DNA of 48,374 nt from UBA11869 sp964544965 (GTDB lineage: Bacteria; Pseudomonadota; Gammaproteobacteria; Eutrophobiales; Eutrophobiaceae), in NCBI GenBank assembly GCA_964544965.1, contig CAZJED010000002.1, positions 1-48,374 on the forward strand. Reading direction: 5' to 3'. The notes under the pieces are model-generated. The model had not been told where the DNA came from. It made no database searches and worked only from the letters and a program-made list of their open reading frames with translations. The position numbers were made by a program, and so were the translations under genes. This document shows, in pieces, positions 15,814 through 24,849 of this stretch. Numbering within the stretch: the first letter of the stretch is position 1; each line of letters opens with the position of its first letter.

Positions 15814-16767
15814 CTAGTTTTCCTCGAACTTACCAAGTCTTCTAAGTTTCTCTTGTCTTTGTGTAACAACTTGTGAGACGGGTCTTACGCACAGTTGCTC
15901 TAACTCTTCAATTAATATTTGTTTTAATCTTTTTGCAGTTTCATCAAAATCTCGATGCGCTCCCCCCAAAGGCTCATCAATAATTCTATCAATAAGCCCA
16001 AGTTCTTTTAGTTTTCTTGCATCAATACCCATTGATTGTGCTGCTTCTTTTGCTTTCTCTGCGCTTTTCCATAAAATTGATGCGCATCCTTCAGGTGAAA
16101 TCACAGAATATGTACTATATTCAAACATCAATAAATAATCAGCAACACCGATTGCTAAGGCGCCTCCAGAACCACCTTCACCTATTACTGTTGATATTAT
16201 AGGAGTTTTAAGTTCTGACATTACTAATAAATTCTTAGCAATTGCTTCGCTTTGACCGCGTTCTTCAGCTTCAATTCCTGGATATGCCCCTGGAGTATCT
16301 ATAAAAGTTAAAATAGGCATATCAAATCTCTCTGCCAACCGCATAACACGAAGTGCTTTACGATACCCTTCTGGTTTTGGCATTCCATAATTACGCATAA
16401 TCCTTTCTTTTGTATCTCTTCCCTTTTGATGTCCGATTATTACAACCGATTGTTTTCCAAGACGGGCTATGCCTGTGATTATTGCAGGGTCATCAGCAAA
16501 ATATCTTTCTCCGTGCAACTCTTCAAAATCTACAAAAATTCGATCGATATAATCTTTTGTATAAGGTCGTTTTGGGTGCCGTGAAATCTGTGAAACCTGC
16601 CATGGAGTCAATGTTGAAAAAATTGATTGCGTTAAATCATCACTTCGTTTTTTTAAAGCTGTTATTTCCTTATCGACATTTATATCTTGCTCATTTTCTA
16701 CGCTACGCAATTCTTCAATTTTTGCTTCGAGTTCAGCGATTGGTTGTTCAAAATCTAAAAAATACAT
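15814..16767 (-). CDS. accA: Acetyl-CoA carboxylase carboxyltransferase subunit alpha
   Basis: This 317-residue protein matches AccA over its full length. The N-terminus MYFLDFEQPIAELEAKIEEL is the typical start. HPKRPYTKDYIDRIF, GHQKGRDTKERI, GAYPGIEAEERGQSEAIA and GGSGGALAIGVADYLLMFEYS are the conserved carboxyl-transferase blocks. With AccD it transfers carboxyl from biotin to acetyl-CoA to give malonyl-CoA, the first step of fatty acid synthesis. It lies between dnaE and tilS as in Escherichia coli, 18 bases after dnaE. Confidence 0.97.
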   Translation of the reverse strand: MYFLDFEQPIAELEAKIEELRSVENEQDINVDKEITALKKRSDDLTQSIFSTLTPWQVSQISRHPKRPYTKDYIDRIFVDFEELHGERYFADDPAIITGIARLGKQSVVIIGHQKGRDTKERIMRNYGMPKPEGYRKALRVMRLAERFDMPILTFIDTPGAYPGIEAEERGQSEAIAKNLLVMSELKTPIISTVIGEGGSGGALAIGVADYLLMFEYSTYSVISPEGCASILWKSAEKAKEAAQSMGIDARKLKELGLIDRIIDEPLGGAHRDFDETAKRLKQILIEELEQLCVRPVSQVVTQRQEKLRRLGKFEEN

Positions 16768-16785
16768 AGGGTCAATTTTATATAA

Positions 16786-19700
16786 TTAAATGTGGTTACT
16801 ATTATAATCCAATTTTATATTTTCTTTACCAATTGATTCTGATAATTTATCCAATAAATCATCATTGATTGTAAGGTTCCAATCTGAGCCTAGATTAAGA
16901 TCGGCAACTGCTTTACCATTATTATAGCGTATATAAACTTTTGAACTTCCATTGCGATATGGCAAAATCATATTTTTTAATTTTTCTAATCCTCCATCGC
17001 TCATAAACTTTTTTTCAATATTAAGAACAAGAGATGATCTTTCTTTTCTTACCTGATCTAGACTAAAAATTTGATTGGCGCGTACTGAAAAGCCACTTGC
17101 AACATAATCATCTTCAATTGCTTTACCCTTAACAATAATTAATTGATCTTTTATTAAAAGATTTCTATATTTTTCATACTCATCAGAGTATGCAGTAACA
17201 TGAATACGAGCTGTTCTGTCATCGAGCCTTATTTCGGCCATACGACCCCTAGTTCCGGTACGAGTTCTAATACCCATTATGTAGCCTGCTATAAGCACGC
17301 TTCCTATTTTGCATTCACTTAATGTTGATGTAACAATATCCTTCAATTCATTTTCATAACGATTAATTGGATGTCCTTTAAGATAAAAACCCAGCGTTTC
17401 TTTTTCACCAATTAATCTCTCTTTATCGCTCCAGTCAGGAACAATCGTATACTCTGAAATACCTATATTATTTTTATCATTATCGCTTACAGTTTCTAGG
17501 CCAAACATATCATTCTGACCAGAATGTTGATTTTGAATATGCTGTTCAGATAGTGAAATGGCATTTTTTAAATTATTTATTAGTGTGCTTCTGCTAACTC
17601 CAAAATTATCCATTGAGCCAGAACGAATTAAAGCTTCTAAAACACGTCGATTAACTTTACCTAAATCAACCCTTTTGCAAAAATCGAATAAACTTAAAAA
17701 TTTATTACCGGCTTCTCTTGCTTGAATGATCGTTTCAATAGCAGACATTCCGACGCCTTTAATTGCCCCTAAACCATATAAAATTTCTTGATTATCAGTC
17801 ACTGTAAAGCTATGTTGACTTTGATGAATGGATGGAGATAGTACCCGAATTTTCATTCTTCTTATTTCTTCCAATAATGTAACAATTTTGTCTGTATTAT
17901 CCATGTCAGATGATAAAACAGCTGCCATAAAAGCTGCCGGGTAGTGGGTTTTTAACCATGCTGTTCTGAAGGCAATCAAAGCATATGCAGCAGAATGTGA
18001 TTTATTAAATCCATAACCTGCAAATTTCTCAATTAAATCAAAAATTTTTGTTGCTTGTGCCCTGTCAATTCCCTTGTCTTGACATCCATTAGTAAATATT
18101 TCTTTCTGCTCCTTCATCTCTACTTCTAATTTCTTTCCCATAGCTTTGCGTAGTATATCTGCTGATCCAAGTGTGTAACCTGCCAAAATCTGAGCAATTT
18201 GCATAACTTGTTCTTGATATACAATTATTCCGTATGTTGGTTTTAATACATGCTCTAAATCCTTATGCATATATCGAACAGAAGAATCACCAGATTTTCT
18301 TGTAATAAAATCTTCTACCATTCCTGCCTGCAAAGGTCCGGGTCTGAATAATGCAAGGAGTGCGATCAAGTCATCAAATTTATCGGGTTTTAGACGTTTA
18401 ATAAGTTTTTTCATCCCGTCGGATTCTAATTGGAAAACTGCTGTTGTTTCTGTACTCTGAATTAGTTTGTATGTAGATAAATCATCCAGTTGAATCTTTT
18501 TAATATCTATAAGATCTTCATTATTATTTTTTTTGATTCTATTAATATCATTCAATGCCCAATCAATAATTGTTAATGTTCGTAAACCTAGAAAATCAAA
18601 TTTTACAAGCCCAATCGACTCGACATCGCTCATATCAAATTGAGTAACAATAGACTGCGAAGCTTCTTCACAATATAAAGGCATGTAGTTATTTAGTGAT
18701 TTTGGTGCAATAACAACACCGCCAGCATGTCTGCCAGCATTTCTTGTAATGCCCTCCAGTTTTTTAGCTAAATCAATCAATAATTTAACGTCATCTTCTG
18801 ATTTATATCGTTGACGAAGCGCCTTTTCTTCAGCTAAAGCTCTATCTAGAGTCATTGGTTTTACTAAATCTATTGGAATAAGTTTTGCAATTTGATCTAC
18901 AAAACCGTATGGGAAATTTAAAACACGGCCAACATCTCTCACAACAGCTTTAGCTGCCATAGTGCCAAAGGTTATAATCTGGGAAACATGATCATTCCCA
19001 TATTTTTTAGAAACATAGTGAATCACCTCATCCCTATGATCCATACAAAAATCGATATCAAAATCTGGCAATGAAATACGTTCTGGATTTAAAAAGCGTT
19101 CAAAAATTAAATCGTACTTAATTGGATCGATCTCAGTGATGCCTAGAGAATATGCTACTAGCGAACCAGCTCCCGACCCTCTTCCCGGTCCGACAGGAAT
19201 TGTGCTCTCTTTTGCCCAGCTAATAAAATCAGCAACAATCAAAAAATAACCTGAATACCCCATACTAGTAATCACATTAAGTTCTTTGTGCAGCCTTTCA
19301 TGATAAATTTTAGCTTTTTCTTTTAGCTCCTCTTTATTTTCTTTTAAAATATCATCTAATTTTGTTGTTGCATCATTAGCTAAACGTTGATCTTGTGATT
19401 CATTCGCTTCAACTGGAAAATGAGGTAGAAAATTATTACCAAGGTTAAACTCAATATTACATCTTTGTGCAATATTAAAACTATTAGTAATAGCCTCAGG
19501 AATATCAGTAAATAAATCTTCCATTTCATCAGAACTACGTAAAAATTGTTGCTCGGTGTAGTCATTTGAACGTCTTGGATCATTTAATGTAGTTTTTTGG
19601 TTGATGCATACACGCGCTTCATGTGCTTCAAAACTAGATTCTTCCAAAAATCGAACACTATTTGTTGCTACAACAGGAATCTTATATTTCTGAGAATGAG

Positions 19701-20247
19701 AAACTGTATAATTTATCAATACTTCTTCATTTTTCTTGCCAATTCTTTGTAACTCAAGATAGTAACGATCATGAAATACTGAAAGCCATTTTTCTATTTT
19801 CTCTTCAATAATATCATCATCATTTGAACTAAATGAATTAGTTAAATCGCCGTTATCTGCACAATCAATAGCTATTAATCCATCGTTATATTTTTTTAAC
19901 CAATCAAAATGTATTGATGGTGTACCTAAATATTGTCCATCTACATAACTTTTTGTTATTAATTTTGATAGATTCTTATAGCCATCAATATGCTGACATA
20001 GTAGAAGTATTTTAGAAAATTGGCCTTTTTTGTTAGTTGCTAAATTTAAATCTGCGCCTATTAATGGCTTAATTCCTTTGTTATTCATGCTTCGATAGAA
20101 TTTTATTGCAGAAAAAACATTATTTTTTTCTGTAACTGCAATTGCTGGCATATTCATATCAGCTGCTACAGTTGCTAAATCATCAATTCTTATCAAGCCA
20201 TCGATTAATGAATATTCGGTGTGTAAATTTAAATGAATGAAAGACAT
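16786..20247 (-). CDS. dnaE: DNA polymerase III alpha subunit
   Basis: This 1153-residue replicative polymerase is near the usual length of about 1160. The N-terminal PHP domain begins FIHLNLHTEYSLIDGLIRI. The catalytic palm has LPDFDIDFCMDHRDEVI, which carries two metal-binding Asp, and KFDFLGLRTLTIID with the third. Helix-hairpin-helix and OB-fold regions follow (RTGTRGRMAEIRLDDRT is in the OB fold). The gene reads through without frameshift, sits between rnhB and accA as expected, and is 13 bases from rnhB. The C-terminal tau-binding region appears shortened or divergent but is present. Confidence 0.97.
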   Translation of the reverse strand: MSFIHLNLHTEYSLIDGLIRIDDLATVAADMNMPAIAVTEKNNVFSAIKFYRSMNNKGIKPLIGADLNLATNKKGQFSKILLLCQHIDGYKNLSKLITKSYVDGQYLGTPSIHFDWLKKYNDGLIAIDCADNGDLTNSFSSNDDDIIEEKIEKWLSVFHDRYYLELQRIGKKNEEVLINYTVSHSQKYKIPVVATNSVRFLEESSFEAHEARVCINQKTTLNDPRRSNDYTEQQFLRSSDEMEDLFTDIPEAITNSFNIAQRCNIEFNLGNNFLPHFPVEANESQDQRLANDATTKLDDILKENKEELKEKAKIYHERLHKELNVITSMGYSGYFLIVADFISWAKESTIPVGPGRGSGAGSLVAYSLGITEIDPIKYDLIFERFLNPERISLPDFDIDFCMDHRDEVIHYVSKKYGNDHVSQIITFGTMAAKAVVRDVGRVLNFPYGFVDQIAKLIPIDLVKPMTLDRALAEEKALRQRYKSEDDVKLLIDLAKKLEGITRNAGRHAGGVVIAPKSLNNYMPLYCEEASQSIVTQFDMSDVESIGLVKFDFLGLRTLTIIDWALNDINRIKKNNNEDLIDIKKIQLDDLSTYKLIQSTETTAVFQLESDGMKKLIKRLKPDKFDDLIALLALFRPGPLQAGMVEDFITRKSGDSSVRYMHKDLEHVLKPTYGIIVYQEQVMQIAQILAGYTLGSADILRKAMGKKLEVEMKEQKEIFTNGCQDKGIDRAQATKIFDLIEKFAGYGFNKSHSAAYALIAFRTAWLKTHYPAAFMAAVLSSDMDNTDKIVTLLEEIRRMKIRVLSPSIHQSQHSFTVTDNQEILYGLGAIKGVGMSAIETIIQAREAGNKFLSLFDFCKRVDLGKVNRRVLEALIRSGSMDNFGVSRSTLINNLKNAISLSEQHIQNQHSGQNDMFGLETVSDNDKNNIGISEYTIVPDWSDKERLIGEKETLGFYLKGHPINRYENELKDIVTSTLSECKIGSVLIAGYIMGIRTRTGTRGRMAEIRLDDRTARIHVTAYSDEYEKYRNLLIKDQLIIVKGKAIEDDYVASGFSVRANQIFSLDQVRKERSSLVLNIEKKFMSDGGLEKLKNMILPYRNGSSKVYIRYNNGKAVADLNLGSDWNLTINDDLLDKLSESIGKENIKLDYNSNHI

Positions 20248-20260
20248 TTATAAAATTTCT

Positions 20261-20857
20261 CTAAATGTATTTAGATACGGGAGAAAAAGTTAATCGATGT
20301 ATATCAGTTATGCCTAATTTTTCTAATGACTCGATATGTTGTTTTGTTGGGTAACCTTTGTGCGATGAGAAACCATAGCCAGGATATATTTTCTCTAATT
20401 TAATCATTTCATTATCGCGCTCCACTTTAGCAATAATTGATGCTGCTGAAATTGCTGGAATAAGGGAATCTCCTTTAATAATTGCTTTCTTTTCGATATT
20501 AATGTCTGGCGTATATTTTCCATCCACCAAAACAATCTCTGGTCTTATTTTTAATTTCTCAACAGCACGCTTCATAGCTAATAGACTTGCCTGTAAAATG
20601 TTTATTTTATCAATTTCATCTGCCTCTGCTCGACCAAATGCCCAAGCAAGTGAGTTTAATTTAATATTTTCTGATACTAATAGCCTTTTTTTAACGCTCA
20701 TTTTCTTTGAATCACAAAGCTCATCAATCGGTTTACTCGGGTCTAAAATCACCGCGGCGGCAACTACGGGGCCTGCCAAAGGCCCTCTTCCTACCTCATC
20801 GACACCAGCCACTAAATCAGCTTTATTAATCGTCAAATCACTAAATAGCTCTATCAT
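20261..20857 (-). CDS. rnhB: Ribonuclease HII
   Basis: This 198-residue nuclease removes misincorporated ribonucleotides and RNA from DNA-RNA hybrids. All four acidic active-site residues are visible: Asp20 and Glu21 in AGVDEVGRGPLAGPVVAAAV, Asp112 in VLVDGK, and Asp130 in IIKGD. ISAASIIAKVERD is the family signature that follows. Its start lies within the end of lpxB (17-base overlap), so translation is likely coupled. The length matches the Escherichia coli enzyme. Confidence 0.97.
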   Translation of the reverse strand: MIELFSDLTINKADLVAGVDEVGRGPLAGPVVAAAVILDPSKPIDELCDSKKMSVKKRLLVSENIKLNSLAWAFGRAEADEIDKINILQASLLAMKRAVEKLKIRPEIVLVDGKYTPDINIEKKAIIKGDSLIPAISAASIIAKVERDNEMIKLEKIYPGYGFSSHKGYPTKQHIESLEKLGITDIHRLTFSPVSKYI

Positions 20858-21989
20858 TTTTCAGTACTTTTAAAATTGCTTCTGCTGCTTGAGTATCAGC
20901 ATTTTTTCTAAGTTCAACTGATAATTTTGAAAAATGATTTACTAGTTTTTTTATATTCTTACTAGAATTCAATAATTTATCCAATTCTGATGCCAAAATT
21001 TCAGGCCTACATCTGAATTGTAAACATTCTGGAACTATTTCTTTGCCGGCCAAAATATTAGGTAGCGCAGCATATGGTATTCTTGCTAATAATTTAATTA
21101 TAAAATATGTTACCCACGAAAGCTTGTATGTAACAATCATTGGTTTTTTAAGTAACATTGCTTCAAGTGATACCGTTCCGGATGCAAGTAAGATTATATC
21201 TGCAGATTCAATAACACGATGAGTTTTATCTAAATATATTTTAATTTTTAGCTCTGGAGCAATACTCTTTTTCAATTCTTCGAAAATCTTATACGATTTT
21301 TTGTCTAAAAAAGCGCTGACAAAAAATAGATCTTTATGGCTAGATTGCGCAATTAATGCTGCTTTTAATATAGGGACTCCTATTCTCTTTATTTCTATCG
21401 CACGACTGCCTGGTAAAAGAGCAATAACTTTTTTATTTTTTGGTATAACTAATTCTTTTCTTGCTAATCCCATATTCGGCATTTGTGGTAATTTATCTGC
21501 AAGTGGATGACCTACATATTTATTAGGCACATTAAATTTATTATATATATCTGCCTCAAACGGAAATAAATTTAGAACCAAATCAACAGATTCTTTTATT
21601 TTTTTTATTCTATTTGGTCTCCACGCCCATACAGATGGGCTTACATAATGAACTGTTTTTATTCCAGCCTTACGTAATTTTTTTTCTAAAAATAAATTAA
21701 AATCAGGAGCATCAATTCCAATAAAAATATCGGGTGGATTTTTCAGAAAATGTTTTATTAATTCTTTTCGTATCTTTTTTAATTCAAAATACCTTGCAAA
21801 TACTTCAGTAAATCCCATAACAGATAATTTATCCATAGGAAATAAAATACTCATATTCTTTTTTGCAAGTCTTTTGCCACCAATACCCTCAATAGATATA
21901 TTCTTAACCTTTTTATTTAATTCACTAATAAGGTCGGCACCGAGTATATCGCCTGATGGTTCGCCAGTTACAATACCAATACGTAACAT
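20841..21989 (-). CDS. lpxB: Lipid-A-disaccharide synthase
   Basis: This 382-residue GT19 glycosyltransferase condenses UDP-2,3-diacylglucosamine with lipid X to form the lipid A disaccharide at the inner membrane. It starts GIVTGEPSGDILGADLI, the usual LpxB N-terminus, and contains GIDAPDFNLFLEKKLRK, YVSPSVWAWRPNRIKKI and LLPGSRAIEIKR, all family-specific. It follows lpxA with 34 bases between and overlaps rnhB by 17 bases. The length and order are standard. Confidence 0.97.
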   Translation of the reverse strand: MLRIGIVTGEPSGDILGADLISELNKKVKNISIEGIGGKRLAKKNMSILFPMDKLSVMGFTEVFARYFELKKIRKELIKHFLKNPPDIFIGIDAPDFNLFLEKKLRKAGIKTVHYVSPSVWAWRPNRIKKIKESVDLVLNLFPFEADIYNKFNVPNKYVGHPLADKLPQMPNMGLARKELVIPKNKKVIALLPGSRAIEIKRIGVPILKAALIAQSSHKDLFFVSAFLDKKSYKIFEELKKSIAPELKIKIYLDKTHRVIESADIILLASGTVSLEAMLLKKPMIVTYKLSWVTYFIIKLLARIPYAALPNILAGKEIVPECLQFRCRPEILASELDKLLNSSKNIKKLVNHFSKLSVELRKNADTQAAEAILKVLKNDRAI

Positions 21990-22023
21990 TATTATTTAAA
22001 TTTAATGTTTAAAGATATTTTCA

Positions 22024-22797
22024 TTACCTAACAATGCCTCTTTCTGATGAAGAAATAAATGAGTGTAAAGCTTTTATTTTTTTTGACTCAGTGGATATTT
22101 TAATTAATTCATTTAATGCATCAGTGAGAGAAAGTCCATCACGATAAATAATTTTATAAGCCTTTTTTAATAGTTTAATTGTGTCACTATCAAATCCATT
22201 CCTTTTCAAACCCTCACGATTAAGTCCAGATGGTTTTGCTGTTTTGCCAGATACCAATATATATGGCGGTACATCTTTTAGAATAATTGTTGCAATTGCT
22301 GAAAAACTATAACTACCGATACGACAAAATTGATGTATGGCAGTAAATCCTCCAAAAGTTACAAAATCGTTAACGATAACATGGCCAGCCATAGCTGTGT
22401 TATTAGCAAAAGTATTGTTGTTGCCTATAATGCAATCGTGAGCAATATGAACGTGGGCCATTATCCAATTATTATCTCCGATAACTGTTTTACCTCCACC
22501 TGCTGAAGTGCCTCGATTAATTGAAACATATTCTCGAATCGTGTTGCCCGACCCTATGACTAAACGAGAGTCATTATCCTGATTAAATTTTTTGTCTTGT
22601 GGGTCTTCGCCAATTGATGCGAAATGAAATATCTTATTATTTGGGCCGATAGTCGTTGGCCCCTTGATCACAACATGTGATCCGATAACGGTGCCTGATT
22701 CAATTGATACGTCCTTATCAATTATTGAATATGAGCCAATAGATACACCCTTATTTATCTTAGCATTTGAGTGAATAATGGCAGTTTTATCGATCAT
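22024..22797 (-). CDS. lpxA: UDP-N-acetylglucosamine acyltransferase
   Basis: This 257-residue left-handed beta-helix enzyme catalyses the first step of lipid A synthesis, transfer of a hydroxyacyl chain from ACP to UDP-GlcNAc. Hexapeptide repeats fill residues about 5-185 (for example ISKGVSIG-like and VIGDNNWIMAHVHIAHDCIIG). Conserved His residues are seen in MAGHV and AIHQFCRIG. NREGLKRNGFDSDTI is the start of the C-terminal helical domain. The start codon sits in the right arm of a 25-base palindrome that also contains the fabZ stop codon; the two genes are four bases apart. Confidence 0.97.
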   Translation of the reverse strand: MIDKTAIIHSNAKINKGVSIGSYSIIDKDVSIESGTVIGSHVVIKGPTTIGPNNKIFHFASIGEDPQDKKFNQDNDSRLVIGSGNTIREYVSINRGTSAGGGKTVIGDNNWIMAHVHIAHDCIIGNNNTFANNTAMAGHVIVNDFVTFGGFTAIHQFCRIGSYSFSAIATIILKDVPPYILVSGKTAKPSGLNREGLKRNGFDSDTIKLLKKAYKIIYRDGLSLTDALNELIKISTESKKIKALHSFISSSERGIVR

Positions 22798-22815
22798 GGA
22801 ATTATTCCATGATCG
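22791..22815. promoter_or_regulatory. 25-base palindrome over the fabZ stop and lpxA start
   Basis: The arms CGATCATGGAAT and ATTCCATGATCG are exact reverse complements around one central base. In the minus-strand mRNA the left arm contains the end of fabZ and a possible weak GGAA ribosome site, and the right arm contains the lpxA AUG. A hairpin with at least nine stem pairs would hide the lpxA start until a ribosome finishing fabZ opens it. The palindrome is seen directly; its regulatory role is inferred. Confidence 0.6.
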
Positions 22816-23257
22816 TAGTTAGTAATTCAGCTGAAGCTACTTCTTCGGAATCAATATATGCAGTAGCATTGAATTTCCACATCCCACTTTTGACTGATTG
22901 AAACTTAACGTCAAGGATTAGTTGATCACCGGGTCCCGCAGGTTTTCTAAAACGTGCCTTATCGACACTCACTAGGGCGTATATTTCATTTTCAGAATTT
23001 CTAATTTCATCGAATCCATATGCGCCAAGTAAGGCAGCTGCTTGTGCAAAAGCCTCGACAATAAGTACCCCTGGCATTATAGATTTATTAGGAAAATGTC
23101 CCTGAAAAAAAGGCTCGTTATAAGTTACATTTTTGACTGCTTTAATGCTTTCGCCTTTTTTAACTTCGATAACACGGTCTATTAGTAAGAATGGATAACG
23201 ATGTGGTAAAATTTTCTTTATTTCTTCGATATCAATTACTTTTGGTATGTCTTTCAT
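22802..23257 (-). CDS. fabZ: 3-hydroxyacyl-ACP dehydratase FabZ
   Basis: This 151-residue hot-dog-fold dehydratase of fatty acid elongation has the active-site pair His54 (FFQGHFPN) and Glu68 (MPGVLIVEAFAQAA) at the same numbers as the Escherichia coli enzyme. ILPHRYPFLLIDRV is the usual N-terminal block. It sits between lpxD and lpxA, so one transcript supplies both the phospholipid and lipid A branches that compete for hydroxyacyl-ACP. It is 12 bases after lpxD and four bases before lpxA. Confidence 0.97.
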   Translation of the reverse strand: MKDIPKVIDIEEIKKILPHRYPFLLIDRVIEVKKGESIKAVKNVTYNEPFFQGHFPNKSIMPGVLIVEAFAQAAALLGAYGFDEIRNSENEIYALVSVDKARFRKPAGPGDQLILDVKFQSVKSGMWKFNATAYIDSEEVASAELLTTIME

Positions 23258-23269
23258 AAATATTTTATC

Positions 23270-24274
23270 TTATTTTAATTTCAACATTATTTTCTTTATA
23301 GTTTCGTCAATATTTTTTAAGCGAACAATATTTCTTCTCCAAATTTTATTTTTTGTCACGGGTAACCCCGAAGAATAGACGCCAGAGGATTTTATTGAAT
23401 TAGAGACACCTGACATGCCGGTAATAATAACATCATCACTGATTTTTATATGCCCACTTATAGCAGACGCTCCGCCGATCATGCATCTCTTTCCAATAAC
23501 GGCACTGCCAGCGATACCAGTACATCCTGCAATAGCAGTATTTTCACCGACTTTAACGTTATGCCCAATCTGTACTTGATTATCAATTTTTACACCTTTT
23601 TCAATAACAGTGTCCTCAATAGCTCCTCTATCAATAGTTGAATTTGCTCCTATTTCAACATTATCATTAATTTTAACAGAGCCTATTTGGGGAATTTTAA
23701 TCCACTTGTCTTCTGATTGTGCTATACCAAAACCATCAGAACCTAACACAACTCCGGGATGGAGAATTACGTTTCTTCCAACAATAACGTTATAACATAA
23801 CGTAACATTAGCAACTAACGAACTGTCTTCATTGATTTCAACATTATCTTCTAAAACACAATTTGGGCCAATATACACACCCGAATGAATAACTACATTA
23901 TCACCAATAACTACATTGGCTGATATAGTTGATGAATCATCAACAGTACAATTATTTCCCAGAATAGCACTATCAGCAATTCCGTAAGATTTGCGTACAC
24001 TTGGGTACAAATAATTAGCAATCTTTGCGTAAGCCAAATACGGAGTCTCGCTAACTAATGCATATGAAGGACATTTCTCTAAATCATCTTCAGATAAAAT
24101 TACAGCCGACGCTTTGGTTGACAACAAATCATTTGCATAATGGCGATTTGATAAAAAAGTGATTTCACCTTTTTTTGCGCTCTTTAAGGTATTAATTGAT
24201 ACAATATTACACTCAGATGCGCCTTCCAACCTAGCACCGCTTACTTGAGACAATTCACCAAGTGTTGCTGGCAT
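23270..24274 (-). CDS. lpxD: UDP-3-O-acylglucosamine N-acyltransferase
   Basis: This 334-residue enzyme adds the second acyl chain in lipid A synthesis. It has the N-terminal uridine-binding domain (about residues 1-100, with GEITFLSNRHYANDL) and a hexapeptide-repeat beta-helix (about 105-310). The helix holds HPGVVLGSDGFGIA, IDRGAIEDTVIEKGVKIDNQ and QIGHNVKVGENTAIAGCTG, and IGHN carries the conserved His. A short C-terminal helix completes it. It follows skp by 50 bases on the same strand, and the gene order is standard. Confidence 0.97.
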   Translation of the reverse strand: MPATLGELSQVSGARLEGASECNIVSINTLKSAKKGEITFLSNRHYANDLLSTKASAVILSEDDLEKCPSYALVSETPYLAYAKIANYLYPSVRKSYGIADSAILGNNCTVDDSSTISANVVIGDNVVIHSGVYIGPNCVLEDNVEINEDSSLVANVTLCYNVIVGRNVILHPGVVLGSDGFGIAQSEDKWIKIPQIGSVKINDNVEIGANSTIDRGAIEDTVIEKGVKIDNQVQIGHNVKVGENTAIAGCTGIAGSAVIGKRCMIGGASAISGHIKISDDVIITGMSGVSNSIKSSGVYSSGLPVTKNKIWRRNIVRLKNIDETIKKIMLKLK

Positions 24275-24324
24275 AAAATTACTCGTAAAATTTATTTTAT
24301 ATTGTAAGTCGTCTAAAATTCTTT

Positions 24325-24831
24325 TTATTTCTTCAGATACTCAATAACTAATCCACTCATATCAATCTTAGGGCTTGCGTATAGGACACCTTCACTTAAT
24401 ACCAAATCATAATTATTATCTTTTGCAACTTGTTGTATTGACTTAATTATTTGTTTCTGTATTTTTACCATTTCTTCATTACGTCGATAATTTAGATCTT
24501 CTCTAAACTCATCCTGCTTTCGTTTAAGGTCACGTTTATTTGATATAATCTCTCTTTCCAACTTAGAGCTTTCTTGTTCGCTCATTATAGCCCTATCTTT
24601 TTTGAATTTGTCTTCAAGATCTTTAATGCTTTTTTGTTCTGCTATTAATTCCTTATCTCGTGGAGAAAATTCATCTTCGATCATTTTCCTAGCAGTATCA
24701 GCTTGAGGTGATTTTTCTAATACACGAATTGCATTGACTGCACCAATTTTATAAGTCTCTTCAGCACTAACCTGAAAAACTAATAAAAAAATAAGAACGC
24801 TGGTAAAGGAAAAGTTAAATAAAATCTTCAT
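24325..24831 (-). CDS. skp: Skp/OmpH periplasmic chaperone
   Basis: This 168-residue protein has a signal peptide (about residues 1-23, ending VSA). The long charged helical arms (about 45-135, dense in Lys and Glu) and the body strand IGAVNAIRVLEKSP are typical of Skp, the trimeric chaperone that keeps outer-membrane proteins soluble on the way to BamA. The ending VLYASPKIDMSGLVIEYLKK matches family C-termini. The position directly after bamA and before lpxD is standard in gammaproteobacteria. Confidence 0.93.
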   Translation of the reverse strand: MKILFNFSFTSVLIFLLVFQVSAEETYKIGAVNAIRVLEKSPQADTARKMIEDEFSPRDKELIAEQKSIKDLEDKFKKDRAIMSEQESSKLEREIISNKRDLKRKQDEFREDLNYRRNEEMVKIQKQIIKSIQQVAKDNNYDLVLSEGVLYASPKIDMSGLVIEYLKK

Positions 24832-24849
24832 TATAATCGCTCCATATAA

